Below, piece by piece: positions 53,020 through 63,833 of a stretch of DNA of 64,000 nucleotides (its first letter is position 1; every line of letters begins with the position of its first letter). Below the pieces are notes generated by a model. That model was not told the origin of the DNA and searched no databases. It worked only from the letters and a program-made list of their open reading frames with translations. The position numbers were made by a program, and so were the translations under genes. The DNA is from Rana temporaria (taxonomy: Eukaryota; Chordata; Amphibia; Anura; Ranidae). The stretch lies in contig NC_053499.1 of the NCBI RefSeq assembly GCF_905171775.1, forward strand, positions 26,290,526 to 26,354,525, in the 5' to 3' direction.

Positions 53020-53887
53020 GCCAGATTCAGGTACACGTGCCTAACGTTAGGCAGGCGTAGCGTATCTCATAAATGCTACGCCGTCGTAAGTTAGAGAGGC
53101 AAGTGCTGTATTCACAAAGCACTTGCGTCCTAAGTTACGGCGGCGTAGCGTAAATGTGCCGGCGTAAGCATGCCTAATTTAAATTGTGAAGAGGTGGGCG
53201 TGTTTTATGTAAATAAAGCATGACCCCACGTAAATAACGACGTAACTCAGTGCGCATGCTCCAAATTACGCCGCAAAGACTCATTGCTTTCGACGTGTAC
53301 GTAAATTACGGCCAGCCCCATTCACGGATGACTTACGCAAACGACGTAAAATCAAATTGTGAAGAGGTGGGCATGTTTTATGTAAATAAAGCATGACCCC
53401 ACACAAATGATGACGTAACCCAGTGCGCATGCTCCAAATTACGCCGCAAAGACTCATTGCTTTCGACGTGTATGTAAATTACGGCCAGCCCCATTCACGG
53501 ATGACTTACGCAAACGACGTCAAATTTTTAAAATTTGACGCGGTTCCGACGTCCAAACTTAACATTGGCTGCGCCATATTTTTGGTGGATTATCTTTACG
53601 CCTGAAAACGCCTTACGTAAACGGCGTATCTTTACTGCGACGGGCAAGCGTACGTTCGTGAATAGGCGTATCTCGCTGATTTACGCATTCTAGGCATAAA
53701 TCAGTGTACACTCCCCTAGCGGCCAACGTAAACAGACAGCTAAGATACGACCGCGCCGGCGGTCGTATCTTAGCTACACTTAAGCGTATCTCAATTTGAG
53801 AATACACTTAAATATACGACGGCGCAGATTCGGAGTTACGACGGCGTATCTACTGATACGCCGTCGTATCTCTACGTGAATCTGGCT
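53020..53887. mobile_element. GATTCA-family MITE with internal 173-bp tandem duplication
   Basis: Begins GCCAGATTCAGGTACACG and ends CTACGTGAATCTGGC. Bases 53181-53353 and 53354-53526 are near-identical head-to-tail copies starting AAATTGTGAAGAGGTGGGC. Confidence 0.85.
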
Positions 53888-54206
53888 AAGGGGGACTGTC
53901 TGTGATACTTATTTGCACTAATAGTTACATTTTCAGGACAAGCTTTCAGGGTATTCTACCGAGTTCTCAGTCCAAGGAGGGGGTACACCACTATCCTAAA
54001 CATCTAAGTGCAAAATTAAAAGAATCATGGACAGTTTTCAACTGTGTTGTCGCAAGCGCACTAATATGGCTAGGGTCACCTTAAGTATGATGGAAGGTTC
54101 TTTTCATAAATCGTTATGTCACCTAAAGTCACCTTTGGTACATACTCGGCAGGGTGACTCACTACGAGGTAACTGATCCTCGTGTTCTCGTCTTTGTACT
54201 TGGGAT

Positions 54207-54381
54207 CTATATATAAATACCATTAGGATGCCTTTATTTTAATGAGAATTGCAAACATCTCAGTCTTTTATCATTGAACTCATTCACATTGTATTCTCTA
54301 TTATGTATCTACAATTATCATTCACCTTGTCTGGTTTTGGTCTGGTAAATATGCTGATGGAAGTGTGCTGGCTATATTTAG
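54207..54381 (+). promoter_or_regulatory. Two MEF2-like sites
   Basis: CTATATATAA (54207-54216) and CTATATTTAG (54372-54381) both fit the MEF2 consensus YTAWWWWTAR. They lie 410 and 250 bases upstream of the ATG at 54630, inside a heart-muscle gene. In AT-rich DNA such matches can be chance. Confidence 0.25.
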
Positions 54382-54629
54382 AGGTGAGAGCATGAGGGTG
54401 ATTGGGGATGAAGGCTCAGAGTACATGAAAGAAATGTTCTTAGCTATAGAGAAGGGGTGGGCGCAGGGTCTTGGTTAAGCTCATCCTCTCTCCCCCCCCC
54501 CCTCCCCTTCACTCGTCCAGATCCTTAGTTCATAGAACTCTGCTTTCCTTCCACCATCCTCACACTTCTACGAGGAGTTGGGTTTCAGTATCTGAAGGCT
54601 CCATCTAAACTTGGAGACATAGAGCCACC

Positions 54630-54815
54630 ATGACCCGCGTGTCCTTTGAAGACCCCGCTAAAGCGGATTCCCCAAGATTCTCAAGAAGGAAAATCCAAAA
54701 AAAAGAAAGAAAAGGTGTGGACGACCTCTCTCTGTTTTACTGGTTGATGGAATATTTAAGTGCATTATTTCGGTGGATGCTATCCCTACTGCTTAGATGG
54801 TTGGCTTATCTCTGA
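54630..54815 (+). CDS. Small ORF of unknown status (61 codons)
   Basis: The ATG sits in a strong Kozak context (GCCACCATGA), unusual for chance ORFs here. The first 30 residues are charged and basic (R-R-K-I-Q-K-K-E-R-K). The last 30 are hydrophobic with Trp, Leu and two Arg, so a membrane-surface or transmembrane helix is possible. No repeat was recognised over it. I do not recognise the protein. It could be a first exon with a donor at AAAAGGTGTGG, a microprotein, or chance. Lies in the C6-C7 intron of MYBPC3, same strand. Confidence 0.2.
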   Translation: MTRVSFEDPAKADSPRFSRRKIQKKERKGVDDLSLFYWLMEYLSALFRWMLSLLLRWLAYL

Positions 54816-55724
54816 TAATTAGTGGGACCAAGTTGGACTATTGACACTGGCTGGCCATTTCCAAAATAATCTTTGAATGTAGTTATACTTTTTTTTTTCA
54901 TATGGAGCCCATTTTTAAGATCTGTGTCAAAAGGTTTCAAACCAGATTCGTTTAAGGGCCACAAGGCATATTGGGAAGGAGTTAAATGGAGTTAAACCAA
55001 TTGGGTTTTCTTACAAAACAAGATATTTGATTGGCTACTATGGGCTAAAATTTTGCACAGTATAGGTAAAGTTGTCATAACTCCGCCTCTCACTGTGTAA
55101 TTGTAGTCTTATGAAAGTGATACTTGTGTTATTGATAAAAAAATGCTGTATATTGCTAGAAGGTGACTGTTTTTATAATAAATAGAACAAGATTCCAGCA
55201 AATTCTAAAACATTTTTTAGGAATAGAATTGAAGCAAATACGTATATTTTAAAAGTGTTACATTAATGTTTACTTTATAATTTATTTTTGCCTGTCCATG
55301 ATGGTCACCAGAATGAAAAACATGATGAAAAATAGTTTGATTGAATTACATGGTATTAAAAATTAGAAGTTAGAAGTTTATTGCCAGTACTATGATGAGT
55401 ATTTATGGTTGATCCAGATATAAATGATAAATATGAAACTCCGTACTGATGTATCCCCCTTGTTCAGGGGGATAGACGTATTCAATAACTGCTGTTATCC
55501 ATAGGCTCCAGTTCATTCATAACTGATCTGCCTATAATTTGAGGTTCTGTATAGAGTTTTGGGCATTTTAGGGAGTAAAATCAGATTCTGACGTTATAAA
55601 GCCATCCTTCAACGTGAATAAGAGGTTCACATTGTGTGTGTCTTTTGCTTTGTATAAAGATATGTATTGCACATGTAATTTGTACTGTGGCTACCCATAG
55701 CAAAGTCTTTGGTGTGTAAATATA

Positions 55725-55809
<85 letters not shown>

Positions 55810-55880
55810 AATAAATATATATATATGTATGTGTGTGTGTTTATAATTGTTTTTATTTATTTTTTGCACACGTATATATA

Positions 55881-55930
<50 letters not shown>

Positions 55931-56160
55931 TTGATGTGTGTGTGTTTTTGTTTATTTTTTTGTTTTTATTTATTTTTTGCACACAACAAAAACACACACA
56001 CACTAATCAATATTTTTATATATATATATATATAAATATTGATGTGTGTGTGTTTTTGTTGTGTGCAAAAAAATAAATAAAAAAAATTATAAACACACAC
56101 ACATAAAATACATATATATATATATGTGTGTATATATATATATATATGTGTGTGTGTATA
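55725..56160. repeat. Compound TA/CA/TG microsatellite block
   Basis: Alternating runs of (TA)n, (CA)n and (TG)n are joined by repeated TTTTTGCACAC and CACACACTAATCAATATT pieces in both orientations, giving a cryptic palindromic array. Confidence 0.9.
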
Positions 56161-56689
56161 TGTACATTTGTTTTGCAGACAAAAAAAAAGAGAATTGAGA
56201 AAAATGTGCACATAACAAAAATTGTAATTTGTTCAGCACAGGATGTAAAAGCATGGCACTTAAAACGTATGACTGGACCCCCCCAGGTACAGGAATACCC
56301 TCTCCCGTTCCACTCAAGACTATAGACACTTACAGCCAAGGACAGTGTGACCTTTTTTACTATAGTAACCTGCAAACAAAATTCATCAATCTGTGGAAAT
56401 CAGTTTGGTTACTTTGGGTTGATTGTGCTTTGCCGCTTTATTATACACAAAATTATGTCTATTGAGAGAGTAATGCAAAATATGAAATCTTATGCATCTC
56501 ATTAGTTATCAGATAAGCTAATTTCCATATAGAACAAAAAAATACACAGCCGTCATACTCATTTTTTTGCATAATATATTTATCTATGTATATTTAAGTT
56601 CTTGTTGTACACATATTAACCAGGACTGAGAGGACAGGACAATTCATTGAGATTTATAGATATTATGTATTGCAATGTTGATGATAGAG

Positions 56690-56755
<66 letters not shown>
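56690..56755. repeat. (GATA)n microsatellite
   Basis: Sixteen or so uninterrupted GATA units. Confidence 0.97.
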
Positions 56756-56756
<1 letters not shown>

Positions 56757-56757
56757 G

Positions 56758-58800
56758 TAGCTGGAGGCAACACTTTTGGAGTGGAGATTATTGTTAGATT
56801 AGAGGTGGTGGGAGTTGGACATAGCGGAGGGGACATTTGTGGAGTGTGGATTTTTGTTAGAGAAAGGGTGGCAGAGGAGACAATCTAAGGAGTGGGGAAT
56901 ATTGTTTGAGCGCAGGTGGCAGAGGACAGAGTCAACAAAAAGGACATATGTGAAGAAGAGTGAATGTTTGAGTGGAGGTGGCGGAAGACAGAGGCAAGAG
57001 AGGGGACACATTTGTGGAGTGGTGGAGATTGTATGAGCTGAGGTATAGGGAGAGAGGCAGCAGGGGGGACACTTGTTGAGCAGAGTGAATGTAAGAGTGG
57101 ATGTGGCGGAGGACAGAGGCAGCAGAGGGGACACTTGTGGAATGGTTGTAGTTGTTGAGCAGAGGTGGTGGGAGAGAGGTAGCAGAGAGGAAATTTGTTG
57201 AGCAAGGGCGGTTGTTAGAGTGGAGGTGGTGGAGGGCAGCAGAGGGGACACTTGTGAAATGAATGGTTGTAGTTGTTGAGCAGAGGTGGTGGGAGAGAGG
57301 TAGCAGAGAGGAAATTTGTTGAGCAAGGGCGGTTGTTAGAGTGGAGGTGGCGGAGGGCAGGGGCAGCAGAGGGGACACTTGTGGAATGGTTGTAGTTGTT
57401 GAGCAGAGGTGGTGGGAGAGAGGCAGCAGAGGGGACACTTGTTGAGCAGAGTGAATGTTAGAGTGGATGTGGCGGAGGACAGAGGCAGCAGAGGGGACAC
57501 TTGTGGAATGGTTGTAGTTGTTGAGCAGAGGTCGTGGGAGAGAGGTAGCAGAGAGGAAATTTGTTGAGCAAGGGCGGTTGTTAAGAGTGGAGGTGGCAGA
57601 GGGCAGGGGCAGCAGAGGGGACACTTGTGGAATGGTTGTAGTTGTTGAGCAGAGGTGGTGGGAGAGAGGTAGCAAAGAGGAAATTTGTTGAGCAAGGGCG
57701 GTTGTTAGAGTGGAGGTGGCGGAGGGCAGGGGCAGCAGAGGGGACACTTGTGGAATGGTTGTAGTTGTTGAGCAGAGGTGGTGGGAGAGAGGCAGCAGAG
57801 GGGACACTTGTTGAGCAGAGTGAATGTTAGAGTGGAGGTGGCAGAGGGCATGGGTAGCAGAGGGGACACTTGTGGAATGGTTGTAGTTGTTGAGCAGAGG
57901 TGGTGGGAGAGAGGTAGCAGAGAGGAAATTTGTTGAGCAAGGGCGGTTGTTAGAGGGGAGGTGGCAGAGGGCAGAGGCAGCAGAGGGGACACTTGTGGAA
58001 TGGTTGTAGCTGTTGAGCAAAGGTGGTGGGAGAGAGGTAGCAGAGAGGAAATTTGTTGAGAAAAGGCGGTTGTTAGAGTGGAGGTGGCAGAGGGCAGGGG
58101 CAGCAGAGATGTCACTTGTGGAGTGGTGGTGATTGAGCAAAGGTGGTGGGAGAGAGGTAGAAGAGAAGACATTTGTTGAGCAAGGGCGGTTGTTAGAGTG
58201 GAGGTGGCGGAGGGCAGGGGCAGCAGAGGGGACACTTGTGTAATGAATGGTTATAGTTGTTGAGCAGAGGTGGTGGGAGAAAGGTATCAGAGAGGAAATC
58301 TGTTGAGCAAGGGCGGTTGTTAGAGTGGAGGTGACAGAGGGCAGGGGCAGCAGAAGGGACACTTGTGGAATGGTTGTAGTTGTTGAGCAGAGGTGGTGGG
58401 ACAGAGGTAGCAGAGAGGACATTTGTTGAGCAAGAGGGGTTGTTAGAGTGGAGGTGGCGGAGGGCAGGGGCAGCAGAGATGTCACTTGTGGAGTGGTGGT
58501 GATTGAGCGAAGGTGGTGGGAGAGAGGTAGAAGAGAAGACATTTGTTGAGCATCAGTGATTTTTAGAGTGGAGGTTGAGAAAGGGCAAGGGCCCTAGAGG
58601 GGAAACTTGTGGTGATTTTTTGTTACAGCTAAGTGCAGGGGGGACAGAAGCAGCGGAGGGTACACTTGATGAGAGGTGGTGATTGTTGGAGCAGAGGTGG
58701 AAGGAGACAGAAGCAGCAGAAAAAAGACTTGTGGAGTGGGGGTGATTGTTAGAGCGCAGGTGGCAGAGGACACTTAGGACCAGAATAATACAGTGAAGAC
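56758..58800. repeat. Minisatellite with a roughly 122-126-bp higher-order unit
   Basis: Two related subunits of about 60 bases alternate: one with GGGGACACTTGTGGAATGG, one with GAGGAAATTTGTTGAGCAAG. AGCAAGGGCGGTTGTTAGAG recurs about every 121-126 bases. The 536-codon minus-strand frame is a repeat artefact rich in S, P, T and L. It ends only 80 bases before the next exon. Confidence 0.92.
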
Positions 58801-58880
58801 AGACACAGATCACTGTCAGTGCTGGTAAGTGAAACCAATATCATATAAAAGCTCACATTACTTGCTTTGTTTCCTTTTAG

Positions 58881-59015
58881 CTCCTACCAGTGAGCCCACT
58901 CAGCTGACAGTGGACGATGTCAGTGACACCAGCGTCACACTGAAGTGGAGACCTCCAGAGAGGATTGGTGCAGGAGGACTGGATGGCTACATCGTGGAAT
59001 ACTGCAAGGAGGGTT
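58881..59015 (+). CDS. MYBPC3: MYBPC3 exon: fibronectin III domain C7, N-terminal part
   Basis: Acceptor TTTGTTTCCTTTTAG, donor GTAAGT, phase 1 to phase 1. It encodes A-P-T-S-E-P-T-Q-L-T-V-D-D-V-S-D-T-S-V-T-L-K-W-R-P-P in two halves, then E-R-I-G-A-G-G-L-D-G-Y-I-V-E-Y-C. It matches C7 of cardiac MyBP-C. The last base is the T of a Cys codon completed by the next exon, which lies outside the window. Confidence 0.96.
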
Positions 59016-59264
59016 GTAAGTGTTACACTCCCATCAGTCCTAAGAATCTGAGGAATGAACTGTCTGGTCTGGACACTCTCAGGGTTTACACATATGTTAC
59101 AGGAAATGTTTGTCCCTGGAAATGCCCCCAGTGACATTCTATACCATGACTGCCTCCTTTCCTCCATCCAAATACATTTGCCTTGTATAAATATTTGTCA
59201 AGTGATAGAAAGATATGAATGAGCACATCTCATCTGGAAAACATAGACAGTAGAATAACTCAAA

Positions 59265-59675
59265 TGCACACACGGTCGGAATTTCCGACAAGAAAAGTTT
59301 GATGTGCGCTTTTGGTCGGAAATTCCGACCGTGTGTAGGCCCCATTGGACTTTTTCTGTTGGATTTTCCAACAGCAAAAATTTGAGAGCAGGTTCTCAAA
59401 TTTTCCGACAGTTAAAGTTCTTGTCAGACATTCTGATCGTCTGTATGCAATTCTGACGCTCTAAAAAAAACATGCATGCTCGGAATCAATTCGACGCATT
59501 CTCGGAATCATTGAACTTCATTTTTCTCGGCTCGTTGTAGTGTTGTACGTCACCGCGTTCTCGACGGTCAGAATTTTGTGTGACCGTGTGTATCCAACAC
59601 AAGTTTGAGCCAAAATTCAGTCGGAAAAACATCCACGGTTTTCTTGTCGGAATTTTCGATCGTGTGTATGCGGCA
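59265..59675. mobile_element. Foldback MITE, GGTCGGAATTTCCGAC type
   Basis: Left TGCACACACGGTCGGAATTT and right AATTTTCGATCGTGTGTATG plus CGGCA are inverted. Inside are TTGTCGGAA and TTCCGACA repeats in both orientations. Confidence 0.7.
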
Positions 59676-59714
59676 TAAGATTTGTCTAAATCCACCAGAG
59701 AGCCCTAGATTTCA

Positions 59715-59984
59715 GGCCCCGTACACGCGTCCGAGAAACTCGACGGGCAAAACACAACGTTTTGCTTGTCGAGTTCCTTGTGAAGCTGCCGAGGATCTCG
59801 GCGAGCCAAGTTTCCTCATTGACTAACGAGGAAATAGAGAACATGTTCTCTATTTGGCTCGACGAGTTCCTCGTCGGTTTCCTCGGCCAAAAGTGTACAC
59901 ACGACCGGGTTTCTCAGCAGAATACGGCTCTGATCGAGTTTCTGGCTGAATTCTGCCGAGAAACTCGGTCGTGTGTACGGGGCC
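59715..59984. mobile_element. Foldback MITE with TCA duplication
   Basis: GGCCCCGTACACGCGTCCGAG at the left is mirrored by CTCGGTCGTGTGTACGGGGCC at the right. TCA flanks it (59712-59714 and 59985-59987). Confidence 0.85.
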
Positions 59985-60382
59985 TCAGTCTTGAAGCACA
60001 ATGATGGGCTTTTTTTTTTAAGTTTTGGATATGGTATGGAAAGGTTTAAAACCCCTGGGAGGTTTTTGATGCTGTTTGTGTTCACACCTGGGAGGTCCAC
60101 CTTTTTTTATTGTTCTTGGTTATCATTGTCATGGGACAAAAGTTATGGGAAATACAAAATTGTGTGCTTGTCACTGAAAGGAACGGAAAGTAATGAGAAA
60201 ACTTTGGGAGATTTCCTCTCACGTGATTTTGCTATTGTGTACAGAACAGGATGTGAAAGGAAAACCCCCATAAGACCCCAAAAGCTAAATCGGACAGGAG
60301 TTTTAACTAATCTGTACTCTATCCAAAACGAAAGTATTTGAGATACACTTTAAAGTAGCTATTGTCAACCCTCTTTAATCCA

Positions 60383-60470
60383 ATGCCCCGTACACACGTC
60401 CGAGGAACTCGACGGGCAAAACTCATCGTTTTGCTCGTCGAGTTCTGTGTGAAGCCGCCGAGGATCAAAA
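60383..60470. mobile_element. Fragment of the same foldback family
   Basis: ATGCCCCGTACACACGTCCG followed by AGGAACTCGACGGGCAAAAC, and ending with AAGCCGCCGAGGATC, as in 63441-63709. Only the left part remains. Confidence 0.7.
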
Positions 60471-61540
60471 CAAAATTGCCTTTGGATACACTTTAATCTA
60501 GGTCTGGCTAGAACTGGTGTTTTCGTGGTGGTTGAGGTATGAGTGACGGCACGAAGATCTGGAAAATAGACAGTGATGGATCTAGTATCTGTTATCATTG
60601 GCACAGTATGTGCTCCTTATGTAGGCACAGGATCATCCCAGACTGTCCCTGACACTAGAGATCAGATTAGAAGCTTATGCTTTTTAGTTCCTCCATGCCT
60701 CCTCAGAACTGGGTCCCTGCCATCCTAAACACTCTGGCCTTATTGTGGCCTCCTGGGACCCAGAGTGGGTGCCAAGGATGAAGAGTAATATAATCCAGGC
60801 TCACTAATCCTGTTATCATTAATCGAGTGCTACCCGAGCCCCTCACCAAGTATCCATTTACTGCTGGCCACCACCCAACTGATAATGATTTCGTAAGATT
60901 TGGGCAGGATGTTTGCTGGGCTATGCCACCAAAACTCTAGCATCTGTACGTGGTCCTTCAAGTCTGGTAAAGCATGTAGAACGTACCAGCGTGCCCAAAA
61001 GGCCACTAGGAGGATTTAAAGTACCCTTTACTGGAGGGTGGCACCACCTATCCTCTTCTACCATCTGTAATAAAATAAAATGACTCAGAGAACCCGGTAT
61101 CTAATATCCTGGCTGCAGGCGTTGGGGTGAAGCATTAAGCGTTGCGAGATGTATGAAGATCAAGAAATGAAGGAGTGTTTGCATTCTTGGCGGACGCGTA
61201 GGTTTTATTTATAAACATTACCCACTCCGCTGTGCCGATAAGCCCAAAGCAATTTGCCAACACATGCATTAATGTGCCAGCTCCGATCAAGCCAGTTGCC
61301 GGGTATTTTTATACAGTACAGCCAGAAAGTGCAAAGAGCATGGAGGGCACAGTACAGTCCACTGCACTCTATACACAGCAGTGCATTGTGATGTTATAGC
61401 ATGCCTAAAGGCACTGCACTGGGCACAAATGCAACACGTCCTATTATTTTTTTCAGGGCCCACCAATGCAACGTGTTGGTGTGAACTGAAGCAATAGGAT
61501 AAGGCAAATTGCCCAATGGGCTGGTGCGAATGAGCCCTAG

Positions 61541-62134
61541 GCTGGGTTCACACTACTACACTACTTTCATCCTACTTTGCTCTGTGTTCAATGTTTCCCT
61601 ATGAGAGCGTCTTGTAGCGTCCTACACAAGTCGGTCCGACTTTGAAAATGCTCCCTGTACTACTTTTGGTCCTACATTGATCCTACTTCAGGCCCATTGA
61701 ATATCATTGAAGTCGGACCAAAGTAGTATCCTGTTCATGAAAGTAGGATGGATGTAGGACCAATGTAGGATAAATGTAGGACCAATGTAGCAGAGCAAAG
61801 TAGGATGAAAGTAGTGTAGTAGTGTGAACCCAGCCTTAGGCTGGGTTCACACTACTACACTACTTTCATCCTACTTTGCTCTGTGTTCAATGTTTCCCTA
61901 TGAGAGCGTCTTGTAGTGTCCTACACAAGTCGGTCCGACTTTGAAAATGCTCCCTGTACTACTTTTGGTCCTACATTGATCCCACTTCAGGCCCATTGAA
62001 TATCATTGAAGTCGGACCAAAGTAGTATCCTGTTCATGAAAGTAGGATGGATGTAGGACCAATGTAGGATAAATGTAGGACCAATGTAGCAGAGCAAAGT
62101 AGGATGAAAGTAGTGTAGTAGTGTGAACCCAGCC
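61541..62134. mobile_element. Two tandem copies of a palindromic MITE
   Basis: Copies 61541-61835 and 61840-62134 differ at only a couple of positions that I noticed. Each begins GCTGGGTTCACACTACTACA and ends TGTAGTAGTGTGAACCCAGC, its exact mirror. Four bases separate them (period 299). Confidence 0.92.
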
Positions 62135-62599
62135 TGAAGGAGAGTTAGAATAGCTGTCAGGCCATTACGGAGATGTCCCTTTATTTCCTGTTCTATAAGC
62201 TCAGAAGAAAACCAGTGGATAGCTTTACAATATAAGGGCTCATTCACTGTAGCGGTTGGGGGGGGGGGGGGCGGTAAAACCATGCAGGTTTAGCCACACT
62301 TTTACTGCCCCCCAGGACAGAGACAGCAGCCTGGGGTGTACACATGTCACGGCTGCGATGGTTTTCTTTGCAACCGCAGTAGGAATTAGACCCCCGCTTT
62401 CGGCAGGCATAACAAGTGATGAACGTGTCCCATTCAAGTGAGTGGGGATCCTCTGCAAGCACCTTGCCACTACGTGGGATGCACACGGTTGTGGTGTGCT
62501 AGTATGGGGTTCAAGGGGTTAAAGCAAGCAGTGGGGAGGTAATACAACACCCCCTGTGAAATGCTCTCTGAAGAGCGATCAAACACGGGCAGGCGGATG

Positions 62600-62893
62600 C
62601 AGTGGCGTAGCGTGGGGGGTGCGAGGGGGGCCACCGCCCTGGGTGCGAAATTTAGAGGGGCGCTGTCACGAGTGTGTAGAGGAGGGAGCGCCAACAACAG
62701 GTGGGACATAGGAACATATGCATGATGTCACCACTCCAGGCTTTACCAGTCATTATCAAGTACGCTCTCCTCTTCCCTACAGCCACCGCTGTCTCACATG
62801 GTGGATCATGTGACCAGACTGGAGATAGCTGAAAATAGGTAAGTTCATGGGTCAGGGGGGCCCCAGGCGCTGACAACCCACGCTACGCCACTG
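62600..62893. mobile_element. hAT-type MITE with 8-bp duplication GGCGGATG
   Basis: CAGTGGCGTAGCGTGGGGGG and CCCACGCTACGCCACTG are inverted repeats; GGCGGATG is exact at 62592-62599 and 62894-62901. Close relative of 34106-34390. Confidence 0.93.
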
Positions 62894-63199
62894 GGCGGAT
62901 GTAAAGGGCAGTGTGTCCTTTTACATTCAACTAACTGAGCCCATCTAGATCCAGGAAAAAAATTTAAAAAAGTTTCCGTCCTTTTCTGTTTTTTGTACCT
63001 AAATCCGGTCAGGGGTAAACAATGAAAAAGAAATGCATGCCCATGTCCATCTGCCTGCCCATAGACCTAACATGGGTCTGTTCAGCTCAGCAAGGAAAAA
63101 AAAAACTGAACGTATGCAGATGTGACAGAAGCAGCCGGGGGTCTGTTCACTGATTCACAACTGATTGGAACAGACACCAATAATCTGAAAGAACTCTTA

Positions 63200-63833
63200 T
63201 GCCCTGTACACACAAACGGGTTTTCCGACGGGAAAACTGTGAGGAGAGCTTTTGGCCGGGAATCAAGGCCGTGTGTAAGCTCCCTGACTGGAAAACTGCC
63301 AAACCTGCCGGACAAAAAAAAGAGAACCAGCTCTTTTTTCCCGCCGGGATTCCCGACTGACTTTTTTCCATCAGAAAACCCGGCCGTGTGTAGCAGAAAC
63401 CGGACATTTTTGGCAGTTTTCCTGTGGGGAAAAACTCTGAGGCCCCCGTACACACGTCCGAGGAACTTGACGTGCCAAACACATCGAGTTCCTCGTCGAG
63501 TTCAGTGTTGAAGCCGCCGAGGATCTCGGCGGGCCAACTTTCATTGAACAACGAGGAAATAGGGAACATGTTCTCTATTTGGCCCGACGAGTTCCTCGTC
63601 GGCTTCTTTGCTGAAAAGTCTATACACGACCGAGTTTCTCGGCAGAATCCAGCTCCGATCGAGTTTCTGGCTGAATTCTGCCGAGAAACTCGGTCGTGTG
63701 TACGGGGCCTAATGGAGCATAAACAAGGTCGGGATTCCTGAGGAAAAGCTCTCATCTGAGTTTTCCCGGCGGGAAAACCAATCATCCGTATGGGATTTCC
63801 CACTGACCTTTTCCCGGTTGTGTGTACTAGGCA
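63200..63833. mobile_element. Foldback MITE with TTA duplication, split by a relative
   Basis: TGCCCTGTACACACAAACGGG at the left and CCGGTTGTGTGTACTAGGCA at the right are inverted, flanked by TTA (63197-63199 and 63834-63836). The interior repeats TTTTCC(C/G)GNCGGGAAAAC. Interrupted by 63441-63709. Confidence 0.82.
63441..63709. mobile_element. Nested foldback MITE
   Basis: GGCCCCCGTACACACGTCCG and CGGTCGTGTGTACGGGGCC are inverted; flanks are TGA (63438-63440) and TAA (63710-63712). Same family as 59715-59984, and the inner sequence CCGAGAAACTCGGTCGTG is shared. Confidence 0.85.

Larger units (their letters stand above)
42741..58880 (+). other. MYBPC3: MYBPC3 intron (16.1 kb)
   Basis: Holds a pogo-like element split by an L1, a 1.1-kb hAT-type element, a 1.24-kb palindrome, a sense L1 remnant, several MITEs, and micro- and minisatellites, plus a small Kozak-context ORF at 54630. 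I see nothing in 42745-43085, 47200-49240, 53890-54200, 54820-55720 and 56165-56680. Confidence 0.85.

Noticed and set aside
56932..58542. Minus-strand ORF of 536 codons
   Set aside because: Falls entirely within the 122-126-bp tandem array; composition and periodicity follow the DNA repeat.
15993..59015. Skeletal MYBPC1 or MYBPC2 as the identity of the host gene
   Set aside because: K-K-K-K-S-Y-R-W-M-R-L-N, A-I-G-M-S-R-P-S, C-T-V-Q-W and the C5 insert exon all match the cardiac form; the skeletal forms differ at these positions.
60760..60800. Possible next MYBPC3 exon (CCCAG then AGTGGGTGCC)
   Set aside because: The Glu-Trp-Val-like start is followed by stops in the needed phase and no donor; the similarity is too short.
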